Source: Antennarius striatus (taxonomy: Eukaryota; Chordata; Actinopteri; Lophiiformes; Antennariidae). Taken from it: a stretch of 64,000 nucleotides of DNA. The notes beneath the pieces were generated by a model, which did not search any database, was not told where the DNA came from, and saw nothing but the letters and a program-made list of their open reading frames with translations. The position numbers and the translations under genes were made by a program. The stretch lies in the NCBI RefSeq assembly GCF_040054535.1, contig NC_090793.1:19034501-19098500 (forward strand), in the 5' to 3' direction. Below, piece after piece: positions 1 to 11,636 of this stretch. Positions within the stretch are counted from its first letter, which is position 1; the number at the start of each line of letters is the position of its first letter.

Positions 1-117
1 CTTATTTAATGGCTTGTTAGCTGATTTTAATTGTTTGTGATTCAGACCCGCATTCGTCCACATGAAAGACGTGATAAAACAACACAAGATTCTCCTGTTT
101 GATTTTTTTGCTCTCAG

Positions 118-251
118 GGTTTGACTTGTTGCAGGACCTGCAGGGCCAGGCGGGAGGGGGTTACCCCTGTTCAGATGACAGCTTCCTGTTCCAGACGGGG
201 GGTGTGGACCGCTGCCTCAACCAGATCTACTCCATATACCTGGACTCATGA
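118..251 (+). CDS. 3'-terminal coding exon of an unidentified gene (partial)
   Basis: A polypyrimidine tract and AG at 116-117 form a good splice acceptor. From 118 a frame stays open to TGA at 249-251. It begins with two bases of a split codon and reads FDLLQDLQGQ, then a Gly-rich stretch, and ends GGVDRCLNQIYSIYLDS. The rest of the gene lies upstream of the window. I do not recognise the family: the segment has no diagnostic motif, only an acidic/aromatic C-terminus. A long 3' UTR follows, with a plausible AATAAA at 1767-1772. The call as a real terminal exon rests on the acceptor, the open frame and its higher GC content than the flanks. Confidence 0.6.
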
Positions 252-1513
252 TACCCCCCTCCAAAAAAACCCCCAAAACAAAACATAAAAGGCTGAGTAA
301 AATCACTTTGTTTTTGAAATAAGTAGAAGATGCATGTATGACGTGTGTGCAGACAAACACAACGGCAACGTTTGTATGTTCAAGGCTGGAGTTCGATTTT
401 ATTATCCTTAACAGATGTTAAAAAAAAGAAGAAAGAAATGGAATGGAAGTTTACATGATACAAACATTTAATTAAAGGCAGAGCCTTCGAACATAAGTGA
501 ACATAACCGACATAAATATAAATTGTGATTCAGACCAGAGCACTTGCATTTGCTGGCTGATAAAAAAGGTTATTTGAGTGAGATTTTGTCATATGCTGGT
601 GTCCAATCTACAAAGAACAGCTGATGTCACAATGAAAAAGATAATTAAGGAGATAAAAAAAAAACACAGTTCTGCTTCATATATATTATTTTTGGTGCAT
701 TTTTCTCTCCAGTAGTTGTTGTTTTATATGAAATACTAGATCTTTTCTTCTTTTGGACAAATATCATAGTTTATTAAGGTCAAAAAAGTTGGGAACCTTT
801 GAGTTTATGTGATGAGACGTCCAAACGATAGAACGATTAGCAGATAATAAACATATTTGTTTGTGTTCCTGTTTTCACAAGAGTTATGTGAGATGAGTGA
901 GATCCTTATCGTGTCTGAATACTAGAAGGGTGCTGCAAAAATGGGATTAGCAGAAAGATTGGAAACAGCCAGCCTGAATCAGTCTGACTGATAATATCTA
1001 TCGAAGAGTAACTGAAGATTGATTAGCATTGAATATCTTTTTTATGAGCACAAATCAATGTGAAACACACAAAGTGTTTTGTGTGGGACTGTTTCTTCAC
1101 CGGCTGAATGGATGGATGGATGGATGGATGGATGGGTGTTCAGTGGTTTAATACCCCTGGAAAGCTGCACATATGTAAGTGAGGTCCATTTATTGTGACT
1201 CCAATAAGGAGATAAGAGAATAATCTGATGCTGAAAACAATAATGTGACATTTTCACACAAAAATCAACATACAAATTATTGATTAGGATATTTCCTTCC
1301 TATAAAGTTTCAGCCCAAAACCTGTGAACTAAATGGAAATCTTTCCCAGGAATGCTGGAGGATGGAGTGTACAGTAAACAGTGGCAGTGCTGCCACCTAG
1401 TGTTTGAACAGCTGCATGTAAATATAATACACACGAGTGAATCAGTGTGGGTGACTGGAATTAATAACCTGATACCCATCACAAAAATGTGCACTAAAAT
1501 GTCTCATTTTTAC

Positions 1514-1564
<51 letters not shown>

Positions 1565-1790
1565 TGTGTGTGCGCGCACAGCCTTTTCTTATCAGTGTTG
1601 GTCAGAGGGAGGCTGCATTGTTTACAACAACTTCTGTAAAACCTTTTTTTTATCATTTAAGACCAATCAGAAAATGTTTATACTCATTTTGTACCAATTC
1701 AGAGATTTCTTATTGTCATTCAACAGTGTATATAAACGGTATAAATGCACCTGTTTTTTATATCTTAATAAAAAGAAACCTGTTTGAGTG
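252..1790 (+). other. Probable 3' UTR of the first gene
   Basis: AT-rich sequence with no coding frame I would support. It holds a GGAT tetranucleotide array (about 1108-1135) and a TG dinucleotide array (about 1515-1563, continuing imperfectly to 1577). AATAAA at 1767-1772 is followed within about 20 bases by a TG-rich stretch, as expected of a cleavage and polyadenylation site. Short open frames through the TG array only reflect the repeat. Confidence 0.45.
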
Positions 1791-2700
1791 TGTTTGTCTT
1801 GTGTTAGTTTTAGGACTTTAACTGACGCTCACTCTCATTATTTATTACATTATTCTAAAGAAAAATCAGTGCAATTTATGATTGTAAAGTAAAATCTCCA
1901 AAACAAAAACGTTTGTATTTACGTCATGCATGTTGGAAGAAAATCATTTGAGAAGTTATAATGCATGACTAAGTCGCGTGATTAAAAGAATCATCTCATC
2001 AGATAAATAATAATGCCTGTGTCAAACAACTATGAGGCAGGTATGTGTGTTTGTTGGTCGGCTGCCATCTATTCGGTCACACCTTTAGATTAGCACAAAC
2101 AGTACTACACAATAACTTGGCCAGTCCCTACCAAGAGATGTTCTGTGTCACAAACAGGTGAGATTTGATGCCATCAGTCATCATAAGTTCATAAACCTTC
2201 CTTTGTTGATTCACATCTCCAGCTATCAAACCATCCACACCATTGATCAACCCATCCAGGGTGAGGCAAAGAAGAAGCTCAACCTGGAGAGAATTCTGTA
2301 CATTTGTCATTTCCTTTCAAAGGGTTTCTAAAACCTTTTGAGTTTTTATTTTATCTGAATTAACACATTTAAATATATGCATGTTTTTTTTTTTTTAAAC
2401 ATCTCTGCCTCAGGGGTTCAAAGGTTAAACCCAGCTTTACCCCACTGAGGTTTTCCACCACACTGACGTGAATGACGCGCATGATGTCACTTCCTGGTCA
2501 TCAAAAGTCAGACCCGCCCCTTTATGTTTGATTACTCTGTTTGATTTCATTAAGTTTCTCAGTTAACTCCATCAAACGTCATCTTCCGGCAAAGAAAGTT
2601 AAATGTTTCACGTCTTTTTTTTTTAGTTTGTATGAAACTGTGAATGTTAAACTGTGGAAGCTAAAAAGCTGTTGGTTTTGATTGTAATCTTGAGCACAAA
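1791..2700. other. Intergenic region
   Basis: No gene, RNA or recognisable transposon seen. It is AT-rich until about 2450, then grades into the GC-rich promoter area of the next gene. Confidence 0.5.
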
Positions 2701-2739
2701 AACACACAGCTCGATCCCGAGAGGTTGGAGAGATTCGAT

Positions 2740-3093
2740 CCAACCACAGGGGGGCGCTGTGCGCGCCGTGCGCGCCGTGCGCCCAGAGCGCTGTGCGCGC
2801 ACGGCGCGCTCCGTTCACAGCGCTGCAACACGTTGTTCAACGTCGTCCTGAGTTGAGCTGCGGTCTGTCCGCTTCATTTGCAGCTCAGCTGGTTAGAAGT
2901 GAGCACCGGGAATCACACACAGTCACACACACACACACAAACACACACACAAACACACACACACCGATTAGAAGCTGTATTTCTGCATTCCGCCAACACA
3001 CCCAGAGAGGAAAGGTTCAGCTCGGAGATGCGGACTGGAGGGAATAACTCCTGACAGAGTTCACCAGGTCTCCAGCTGTCATGACAGCCGCAG
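2740..3093 (+). promoter_or_regulatory. CpG-rich promoter and first exon of the LRR gene
   Basis: The stretch 2750-2830 is strongly CpG-rich in otherwise AT-rich DNA. It contains alternating GCGC/GTGCGC strings resembling NRF1 sites and a perfect 15-bp inverted repeat (2761-2775 with 2795-2809). An imperfect CA array lies at about 2920-2962. A likely first exon ends at 3093: ATGACAGCCGCAG runs straight into the donor GTAAGA at 3094. The transcription start cannot be placed from sequence alone. Confidence 0.5.
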
Positions 3094-6000
3094 GTAAGAA
3101 ATCTGTTTGGGTCTTCTTCTTGGGGTTTTTTTTTGTGTGTGTGGGGTTTTTTTTATTTGAAATGCTTTTCTGAAACTTTTTTTTATTTTTTATCTTTGGC
3201 CTATACTTTTACACACTTTCATGCTGGATGTGCAGAAAAAATGACTCAATTATACTGAACTCTAGAAACTGAGCATTATATATGTTCTATGTTCATTCTT
3301 TTGGATGAGTTAATAATAAGAAGCAGAAAAGAATACGTTGATGGAATGACAGAATCTACCTTAAATGACAACAGTTTTTAAATTTTTAATAAAATAGTCA
3401 AAACTTCCCATCATATTCACCGCTGCATTCTTGGTGGAGGTGCAGCTGCAGGCCTGGTTTAACGTGATGTTGGAATATTTTATGGTTTTATGTTTTGTGA
3501 CAGGAGAATGGATGGAGACTGCTGTTTCACAGCCAGAGAGGATGCAGCAGCTCACATTATTTCAGCGTGAGATCATCCATGTTCCAAGGATTGCTCCTTT
3601 CATTGGGCGCTCACATCCACAGAGGAGATGTTCCATAGTTTAGATGTTCCTTCATGATTAGATTTCTGGCTCGGAGCCTCGTCAGCTCTCAAACAACGTC
3701 TCTTACGTCATGTGCAGTTTGAAAATCCATAGATCAAGTAGTAAGTCAATATTTGGAGTCTGTGCTTAGTCGACATTAATCTGCAGTTCAGTGGCGAACT
3801 GAGAGGAACCTTTAGACTCTCTGTCATCGTATGGATGCATCAAGTTATCTTCACAACACATGACATGAGCAACACTCAAGCCAAATGTTACAACTGCACT
3901 AATCTGTCTATTTTCATCTTCCTCTTCACAGTCATTCAGTTTGAATACATATAAACTCTATTTACTATATATATGTTCATATATAATTATAACACTCCAC
4001 AGAACTCAATATCACAGTGCAGTTTAGCATTCAAATATTATTTTAAGGTACACTTATAGTACTAATATTAGTTTAAGTTTCCACTTACAGTTCAAAGAAA
4101 TGCTAAAACAACATGACCTTAAAGCAGAGCCAACGTGGCCTTTCTGTCTTTATTCTTTCTTACTTTCTTTCTTCTTGTAGACACGTGGAACAATGTGTAA
4201 CTGAGGAGCTATACATTCTGGGGGCCTTAGATGGATATTTGAAGTCAAACTATTCCTTTGACATCATAACTGAAGCTAATTTTCTAGTTCTAGTTTTCTG
4301 TGTGCTTGAGGTCACCTGTTCAGGTAACTATTACTAATTACAAAAATGTTTAAAAAAAAGTAGCTATCAACTAGTATTATTTTTTTACCATCACTGGGCA
4401 GCAAATATTATAATGCCAACATGATATTACTTTTATTCCCATATGGTCTAGTGGTTAGGATTCCTGGTTTTCACCCAGGCGGCCCGGGTTCGACTCCCGG
4501 TATGGGAACGTTCTTTAAATAATTTCCCATCAGGATTAATTGATTTATTCATCTATTTAAAAGGCTGAGTGGGCAAACATAAGCCTAGCATGTTAGCATT
4601 AATGTTGTCAGAGTGGTGGTTTTTTCTGAAGGTAATTTGCTGAAGTACAGCCTGGAAATGCAGCTAGCATTAGAAAATGTGTCTTAGAGCATAAGATACA
4701 AACCAGGGTCTAATCTGTTGTAGTTTATGTGAAGTTTGGTAAAATAAATAGATAAATAAATGAAATTCTGTGAAGTTTGAGTTTGCAACTGTTATTGTTA
4801 CTATTATTAATATTACTTTTATATAAAGATTCATTGGTTTTTCCAGCAAAAATATCTTTTCTCCATCCATTGATCAATCATGGGATGATATATTTTGTCA
4901 GAAACAGTCCCAGCTTATCTCAGTTCATGTAAAATTTCTCATAGTCCAACTATGATGTGTAAAGTTTAGTGTTTGAATATTACTTCAAAACCCAAAGTTA
5001 ATTTTCTGTTCATCTCTTGTTCTATAATAGACGAGTTAATAGTGTTTGAAACTTGTGAATGTTGGTGGTGACGGTTTGACGGATCGACCCTGTTGGTGTG
5101 TTTGTCGGTGCGTTCCTGCTGCCTAACGGTCTCTTCTGTCCTACGTCACACATCAGGACTGTGGAAACAACAACAGGCCTTGTTTACGTCGACCACACAT
5201 GTTTTTAGGTTCACTCAGTGCTATTAAGTAGTTTTCAGGAAGTGACCAACAATTACTGTTGATTTCTCCAACAGCAGTTTCCAAAATGTCGTTACGTCAC
5301 GTTGTACCAGCTACACACACACTGGGAGGCAAAGTTCAGATTAAAGGCTGTTTTGTACATGAAATTATAGTGAAATTAAACGCTCTGACTTTATTTTTAG
5401 AGCCCCTCTCCAACCTGGTGATTTTTGCTGTTTTTTAATGTGCACACGTGTTGTATGTTGTGGTTTCTCTTGAATGTTTGTTCCTTTTAATTTACTTATT
5501 GAACATGAGCTCTGTGGTTCAATCTGCCGCTCATAGAAAGACAAACAGGCGACACGCATGCATTCCTTGGTAACCCACAAGAAGGCAGGTGATTGGCTGG
5601 CTGGATTCACCTATAGCACACCTGTTAGCTGGAGCACAATTATCACAACCACAAGATTTACTGATAATGAAGATATCATGATATCTGTCTCAACAACGGA
5701 CGAGTCGTTTATGTTTTACACTGTTTATAGAGTATATGTGTGTATATTACATATGGTTTATCATAAAGTCCTGTGATTTCAAGTTCCAAATTTAAAACCC
5801 CAGTAAAAATGTATATATGTTATACTGGGGTTTTATCATTATTATTATTATTATTATTATTTTAATTACCGGGTAATTATTATTACATCAACAACAATAA
5901 TAATAATGATAATAATAATAACAAAAATGATAATCTTGTATTTAACATGAACCTTTCCCCTCATGTCTTAATTTTCTTCAATGTTTATCATCCTTGTTTG

Positions 6001-7862
6001 TGTGAATGCCCCAGCGACGTGTGAATTTCCCAGTTTAGGATCAATAAAGTGTATCTAATCTAATCTAATCTAATATAATATAATATAATATAATATAATA
6101 TAATATAATATAATATAATATAATATAATATAATATAATATAATATGTGCGCATCTCATAATCGTTTTCTTCATTTTGCTCATTTGAACATTTATAGGCA
6201 CAACTTCTCTGTTATAATTCCCCTCTGATGGGGGTGTAGTCGATGCACTTCCCTTTCCTCTACTAGATGTAACGATAAAAAGTCGTCTTGGCTAAAGTTT
6301 GACTTTTCAATCACGTTTTTTCTGACTTCCTTTTGCCGATTGCGGGTACAGATTTCACATTTAAGTCCCAGTAACATCTGTTTCCTCTCCAGCAGCCACA
6401 CGCTGGACTCCTGATCCCTAGCGAGCTGTCGCCATGCCAACTCTCACAAATCCTCACGGCAACCAGGAGTCCTCGGAGAAGTTGCTATGTTCACCAGCCC
6501 ACTTCTATGTGTGAGCCTACGTGAAGCAGATGCCCTGCAGAGCTGAGTGAGAGGAGAGGACACAGGTAGGGCTGATGAGGAGGGGGGCAATAAACGTCAC
6601 GTTTCCTGTGTTTGACTTTGCTTTCTGTTTCAGCGATGCTTCACCAGCCGGGCGCCGTGTTGATTTCCTTGCTGCTGATGAAGATGAGGCCTGTGGGTGG
6701 ATGCGTGTGTCCACCAGCCTCTGTTTTGCCCCAGTTTCCCCCAGAGGTTCCTCCTAGCGGGTGTTGCTTGAACTACTCTGGCTCCACCTTCGGCCATGTG
6801 GACTGGTTTGTGTTCGCCAACGTGACCCACGTAGAGACGCTGGACCTCTCCTCCTGTAACATCAGTTCTGTTGAAACCAAAAGCGACCTGCCCACTTCTT
6901 TGCAGCGAGTTTATTTAGGTTCCAATCAGCTGAAAACGTTACCGAAGGCGTTCCTGTCCAATCAGCCCAGACTGACGGAGCTGGATCTGAGCAGGAACCA
7001 GATTCAGGAGCTTCCTGTGGGTTTTCTTCAGGATTCGGATCAGATCCACTGGTTGAATCTACAAGAAAACCATCTGCGCTTACTGCCCAGCTCCGTCCTG
7101 CTGAAGCCTAATATTCAAAGGCTGGAGCTGGATGGAAACCCCTGGGAATGCACCTGTTTGCTCCTGGAACGCGTGGAGGAGGCCAAGAAGGTCAACCGGA
7201 CCACGACGCTGCAGGACCTGCTGGGAAACTTCATCTGCGTCTCCCCCAGGCATTTATTCGGCCGGGGGATTTTGTCGGTGAAGCTGGGCGACGTGTGCCG
7301 CCCCGTCGGGCTGACGGTGCTCTTCATCGTGCTTCCCCTCGTCATCCTCTCTGCCTTATTGCTCTGTTGGTGCTGCGGGAGGACGGGAAAGAGGAGAGAG
7401 GGTCCCGTGTGCGCCTCAAAGAAAAGAACTCGCACCAACGTCAGGAACGGGCAGAAGCAGGGGCAAAAGCAGCCCCCTGGGGCCCCCGGGGAGAAGAAAA
7501 CTGAGAGCTGTGCGAGCGAAGGAAGCTTCAAGAACCAGCTGCTGCTCTGCCCGGCGTCCAGCCTCATGGGGAGCGACAGGGACGTCTATGAGGAGGTGGT
7601 GATCAAGCTGGGCTCGGTGGAGTCCACTCCTCCGGTCTCTTCGCGTTATTCCAGCTCCACAGAGGGCAGGCTGGGCTCCCAGGAGCCCGACGGGGCCAGC
7701 AGGGCCGACCTGGACACGGTCAGCGTGACCGAAGTGATGAAGGACTCGTCCGACAGGGAGAAGGCGTACCTGACCCAGTCCACAGAATACTACAGCCTGG
7801 TGCCGGGGATGGAACTGGACGATTCGGACCACGGCGAGTACGAGGACGTCAAGCTTCCCTGA
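3081..7862 (+). CDS. Leucine-rich-repeat single-pass membrane protein, unnamed
   Basis: Exons 3081-3093 and 6634-7862 (acceptor CAG at 6631-6633). The join keeps frame (MTAAA then MLHQPG), giving 413 aa. If exon 1 is non-coding, ATG 6636 gives 408 aa. In 408-aa numbering: hydrophobic signal peptide 1-22; CVCP and CC cysteines as an N-terminal cap; about five LRRs at 65-180 (for example LTELDLSRNQIQELPVGFL); a C-terminal cap starting NPWECTC; one membrane helix (VGLTVLFIVLPLVILSALLL); then a basic stretch and a long Ser/Asp-rich cytoplasmic tail with YEEV, YYSL and a C-terminal YEDVKLP. N-glycosylation sequons NYS, NVT, NIS and NRT lie in the ectodomain. The layout suggests a cell-surface receptor or adaptor that docks SH2 proteins; this is inferred. 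It is LRRC25-like in design, but I cannot assign orthology. AATAAA lies at 8148-8153. An alternative 5' exon ending at 6565 (donor GTAGGG) is possible. Confidence 0.75.
4437..4508 (+). tRNA. tRNA-Glu (anticodon UUC)
   Basis: All four arms fold. The acceptor stem TCCCATA (4437-4443) pairs perfectly with TATGGGA (4501-4507), with A4508 as discriminator. The anticodon stem CCTGG/CCAGG encloses TTTTCAC, giving TTC. The T arm is CCCGG/CCGGG. The internal promoter is intact: box A TGGTCTAGTGG at 4444-4454 and box B GGTTCGACTCC at 4487-4497. CCA is not encoded, as expected for a nuclear gene. The pol III terminator is weak: only TTCTTT follows, with no run of four Ts in the next 30 bases. It probably lies in the intron of the LRR gene, on the same strand. 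Confidence 0.95.
5794..5834. repeat. Perfect 12-bp inverted repeat
   Basis: AAAACCCCAGTA at 5794-5805 is the exact reverse complement of TACTGGGGTTTT at 5823-5834, with a 17-base AT-rich loop. It may be a hairpin or the remnant of a small palindromic element. It directly abuts the ATT array. Confidence 0.85.
5836..5930. repeat. Opposed ATT and AAT arrays around a short palindrome
   Basis: An ATT trinucleotide array on the left and an AAT-type array on the right face each other across the palindrome TAATTACCGGGTAATTA. The whole stretch can fold back on itself. Confidence 0.8.
6018..6146 (+). repeat. LINE 3' tail with TCTAA/TATAA pentanucleotide array
   Basis: The sequence GTGAATTTCCCAGTTTAGG followed by ATCAATAAAGTGTATCTAATC is the 3' end typical of fish non-LTR retrotransposons, which terminate in short tandem repeats. 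A few TCTAA units pass into about 16 TATAA units. No LINE coding sequence is attached, so this is a 5'-truncated insertion. A related tail lies at 16490-16541. Confidence 0.7.
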
Positions 7863-10218
7863 CACGGAGAAGATCGGAACCACTCATCCGTTTGAATCTG
7901 TTCAGTTATGTTTTCTTTTTTTATTTGATTTTTGATTATTTAAAAATGTACAATAGTAGTACTTGAACCACAGAAACACAAAGAGAGAGAGAGCCGCAGA
8001 AAACAAGCATATTTCTAAATTATAATCTACTGCCAGACATTTTTTCCCTTTTGTTTAGTTGATTCTCAAATATTAATGTTCAATATTAATGTTCACATGA
8101 CAATTTTTGGAAAGTTAAACTCCCAGTGTGTGTGTGTGTGTGTGTGTAATAAAACAGATTAGATATACAGTATGTTAAATATTCAGTGTGTGAGAGCTAC
8201 CAGGGATCTGATGGAAAAAAATTTAAAAAATTGATTCATTTAAAAAAAAATATTCACAACTATGTCCTCACTGATGTACAAATAAGAATCATGTCTGAAT
8301 TATTTTAGTAGATATCTTTTATATTTCTTTGACTGAGTTCACTATGTTGCACTGATGTAACCCAGAGACGACAAACCAATGGGGAGGGTCTCGTCCCAGA
8401 AATGTTGTTATTATTATAATAATTTATGTAAAAATGACACGCGAGGTGTCGTTACGTTCAGGTAATATGTGAAAAATGTCTGTATCATCAGTTCCTGTTC
8501 ATGAACAAATCTGTGTAGTAGACCAGATTAAATAGAGGTGGATGAGGCGTCTTCTAAACTAGATTTCCTGCTTGTTTCAGCACCAGCATGACGCTGCCTG
8601 TCATTAAAATGAACAACGGGCAAGTTTATTTTTATTTGCAGCAATTCCATCGAATCCAAAGGTGCAGTATGTGACCTGTATTACATGTTATCTTACTAAA
8701 TCAGTCATTATGTCCTCACAGTAGTGCTGATATAGTGTGGAAAAACTGACTTTGAGTGTAAAATGTAATCTTATTATCCTTATTATCATTACCAAATCAA
8801 ATGCCTTTAAACACCCCTTCTAGAATATCAGAAGTTGACCCAGTCCCTCCATAATTTTACATGTTGGGGCTTCAGCTCCATAGAATCTGATTCATTTTGG
8901 ACACAACGCTCTGTCTCACAATCCATCTAATCTTTCTGATGCTATTTGGACAGATCCACAAGGCAGAAGGTGGGGGCTTTGGATAAGAGAGAGAAGGAGG
9001 GACCAAGAAGCTGAACTCAGATTGAAGTGTGATTCAAATTGTTTTAACTGCAATTCTCCTGTTTTCATTAATGAATTGTATCACAATTAATTCGGCAGAT
9101 TCACTGAGTTTTGACCACAAAAGAATCACACACAAAAAAAAAGTGGTTTGGAACACAGTTTATCTGTGTTTGCTAAAGAAAAAAAAGTGATCTGTCTGTT
9201 AACATAGAGAGAGAATGTCCCGGATGCGGCGGCATCACAATGTAACAGGAAGTGACCTAATCCGGTGGCGTTCCTCTGGGACCTGAGGAATGCAGCGACG
9301 GTTTGAGAGGAAGGCCCGCGTGTCGCTCCCTGGAATAAAATAGCTTTTTTTTAAAGTCACAAAGACATTTTTATCTATTTCTTAGTGCATCCCATACAAA
9401 TGCATCACTCATTATTTTCCACGTCTGCTCGGCAGAGTTCCTTCTTTCTTTCTCTTGGTGGTAAAATGCATCCCATACATTAGAGACTCCTGGAATGTAA
9501 ATAACTGAAGTGTATTTTCCAGACTAGATTATACATATTTATTGTGAACACATAAAACTGCCTGCAGCCTTTGGGCCACGAGGCAATGAATGAACGCTGC
9601 CTTTTGTTACGAACACGCTCTGAAAGGCAAATATGGATGTTGTTCTCTGTGGGGGGGGGGTCTTCTTTCATTATGTTAGGCAAATTTTTTAAAGTTTAAA
9701 ATAATAAATGTGATTGGTGAACATTTTTGGCAATTTCTCAAACAAGGGGTCGACAAAATGTTTCTCTAACATGTGAAAACATGTGTTGGTAGTAGCTGTT
9801 CTAGACTGAAACGGCCCCATTTTAATGGAACATCATAGGAAATTATTGCAATAACACCTGCCTTTGTGCTCATGAACGTGGTCAATTATTATAACATTAA
9901 CAGCATAAAGAAAGTTTAGTAAAAGCAATTGTAAAAAAAAATTGAATATTGGTGAAAATAAAGTTATAAATTCAAGCTTTCCCCACAGTGACTTAAAAAA
10001 AACAAGTTTTTGTATTTGCTCACGGTGTTTTGACGCTCCTGATTTTTCCATTCAAGCCTTTTTTTTTTGTCCATGGCTCCAACAATGACCCGGGTCACCC
10101 ACAGTCTGGACTCCTTTTCCTGTGAGCTCTAATTTCACTCACCGTGGGAAGTTGTAATTACTATAGCATTGGGTTACCTAAATGATCAGTGCTGAATTGT
10201 TCACTCTGCCCTGCAGGT

Positions 10219-10307
10219 ATGTGCTCCAACCAGTAGATCCACTCGCTGAGCCCAGGAAGAGGAAAGGGTTGAAGCAGCTGCAGGAGGACTCATGGATGCT
10301 CATCTGA
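10219..10307 (+). other. Doubtful terminal-exon-like segment
   Basis: After a good acceptor (CTGCCCTGCAG, ending at 10217) a frame runs YVLQPVDPLAEPRKRKG and ends DSWMLI at TGA 10305-10307. The peptide is compositionally protein-like, with proline and a basic cluster. No partner exon is evident in the preceding 2 kb and I recognise no family. It could be chance. Confidence 0.2.
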
Positions 10308-10921
10308 GGGTCCGGTGGTACTGATCACAGACCGGGTCGCTCCGGGGAAACAAAGGATGGAGATAGGAACAAAACAGCTGAGATTGCTGAAGAAAAAAAT
10401 GATAAAAATGGTTTTTATTTCATATTACTGTATAGTTAAAAAAAACAAAACAAAGAAAACAAAGAAATGAAATAAGATTCACAGAGACTTCAATCAAAAC
10501 ATGACCAAGTGGAAAGTAAAGCACATTAATATTGAATCTTTATTAGAAATAAGAAGAGTCCATCTGACACAGATCTTTGCTGATGAGGTACTGACAGTCT
10601 CCTGTGTGGCAACAGAGCGCCATCCCTTGACAGGAATTGGAACTACCCCTTTGCCCCAATCAAACTGATTGGGAGATCAGAGTTTTCCATTTCTGAAGAA
10701 TTTATGAAGGGGTAACAGAAAGACAAACATATTCAAGCTTTTCAAACACAGAGAGATCTACTGTGACTTGGATGACTGAGGATCTCCACAGATAAATACA
10801 TTGGGAGTATTATATTGTGATGAATCTATTATTAACAAAGGCAATAATTTAATTAAAGGCTGCTGCAACTGAATATGTGAAATAAATTCTGAGAAAGAAA
10901 AGGGAAGTCCAGACTGGTCAG

Positions 10922-10924
<3 letters not shown>

Positions 10925-10997
<73 letters not shown>
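10925..10997. repeat. TG dinucleotide microsatellite
   Basis: About 36 uninterrupted TG units. Confidence 0.97.
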
Positions 10998-11000
<3 letters not shown>

Positions 11001-11636
11001 TTGGAGCGGTGGGGGTGGATGGCTTCATAAATTCTATCAGGGGAAAGCAAACAGAGTCTGAGGATAAATCCTGGCTGGAAAAAGAGAGCCTGATTTACAA
11101 GGAACCGCTGTTACGATGTGAAAAACAAACACATGAGCATCAGGCAGGAGCCAACGACTGAGACGTGTGGAATGAATGAACACATGTGACGGTCCCTCTG
11201 CATAATGCTGTAAAAAAAAAAAAAAAAAAAGGTGCTAATTCTTCTGTTATCACATCATCGTAAAACTGTAGACTCATGATCCGAGTGTGTTGTATTTGAT
11301 TTGCCACAGGAGGGTCATTAGATTCAGATGAGAGGTCAGAAATGCATCTTTGGAAACATCGTGGAATGTCTTCAATGATGGTAGCAATAAAAAACTAGTA
11401 AAAATGTTATTTGAATTTTTATTTGGGGACAATATGTAGCTAAAATTATTAATAAGTTACTGAATAAAAATTAAGTAGTAGGAAAATAATATTCAACCTG
11501 ACCACAGCTGGCTTAAATGAGAGATTTTATATATTTTACAGAGTCGCATTAGTTCAGGCGGCATACAAATAAAATACTTCATTCACAGTGAAAGAATAAA
11601 ACACTTCATTGACAGTTTGTCGCTCATTATCTGTAG

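Larger units (their letters stand above)
3094..6633 (+). other. Intron of the LRR gene
   Basis: A 3.5 kb AT-rich intron if exon 1 is assigned correctly. It contains the tRNA-Glu gene (4437-4508), a perfect 12-bp hairpin (5794-5834), opposed ATT/AAT arrays (5836-5930) and a LINE 3' tail with pentanucleotide array (6018-6146). A possible small extra exon ends at 6565. Nothing else is recognised. Confidence 0.45.
7863..11636. other. 3' UTR of the LRR gene, then intergenic DNA
   Basis: The first 290 bases are probably the LRR 3' UTR, ending at AATAAA 8148-8153 just after a short TG array. The rest has no gene I can support. It holds a moderately GC-rich island around 9220-9330, a direct repeat of TGCATCCCATAC (about 9386 and 9468), a doubtful exon-like segment (10219-10307), a TG array (10925-10997) and an A run (about 11212-11231). 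Confidence 0.5.

Noticed and set aside
1352-1821. Frames reading poly(Cys-Val)
   Set aside because: Direct translation of the TG microsatellite in the 3' UTR; the same holds at the other TG/CA arrays.
6612-6635. Upstream extension of the LRR frame to 6612
   Set aside because: It would start with TTG and lie across the splice acceptor at 6631-6633; ATG 6636 or the exon at 3081 is the better start.
7115-7883. Minus-strand frames of 150 and 155 codons opposite the LRR exon
   Set aside because: Shadows of the GC-rich coding exon on the opposite strand.
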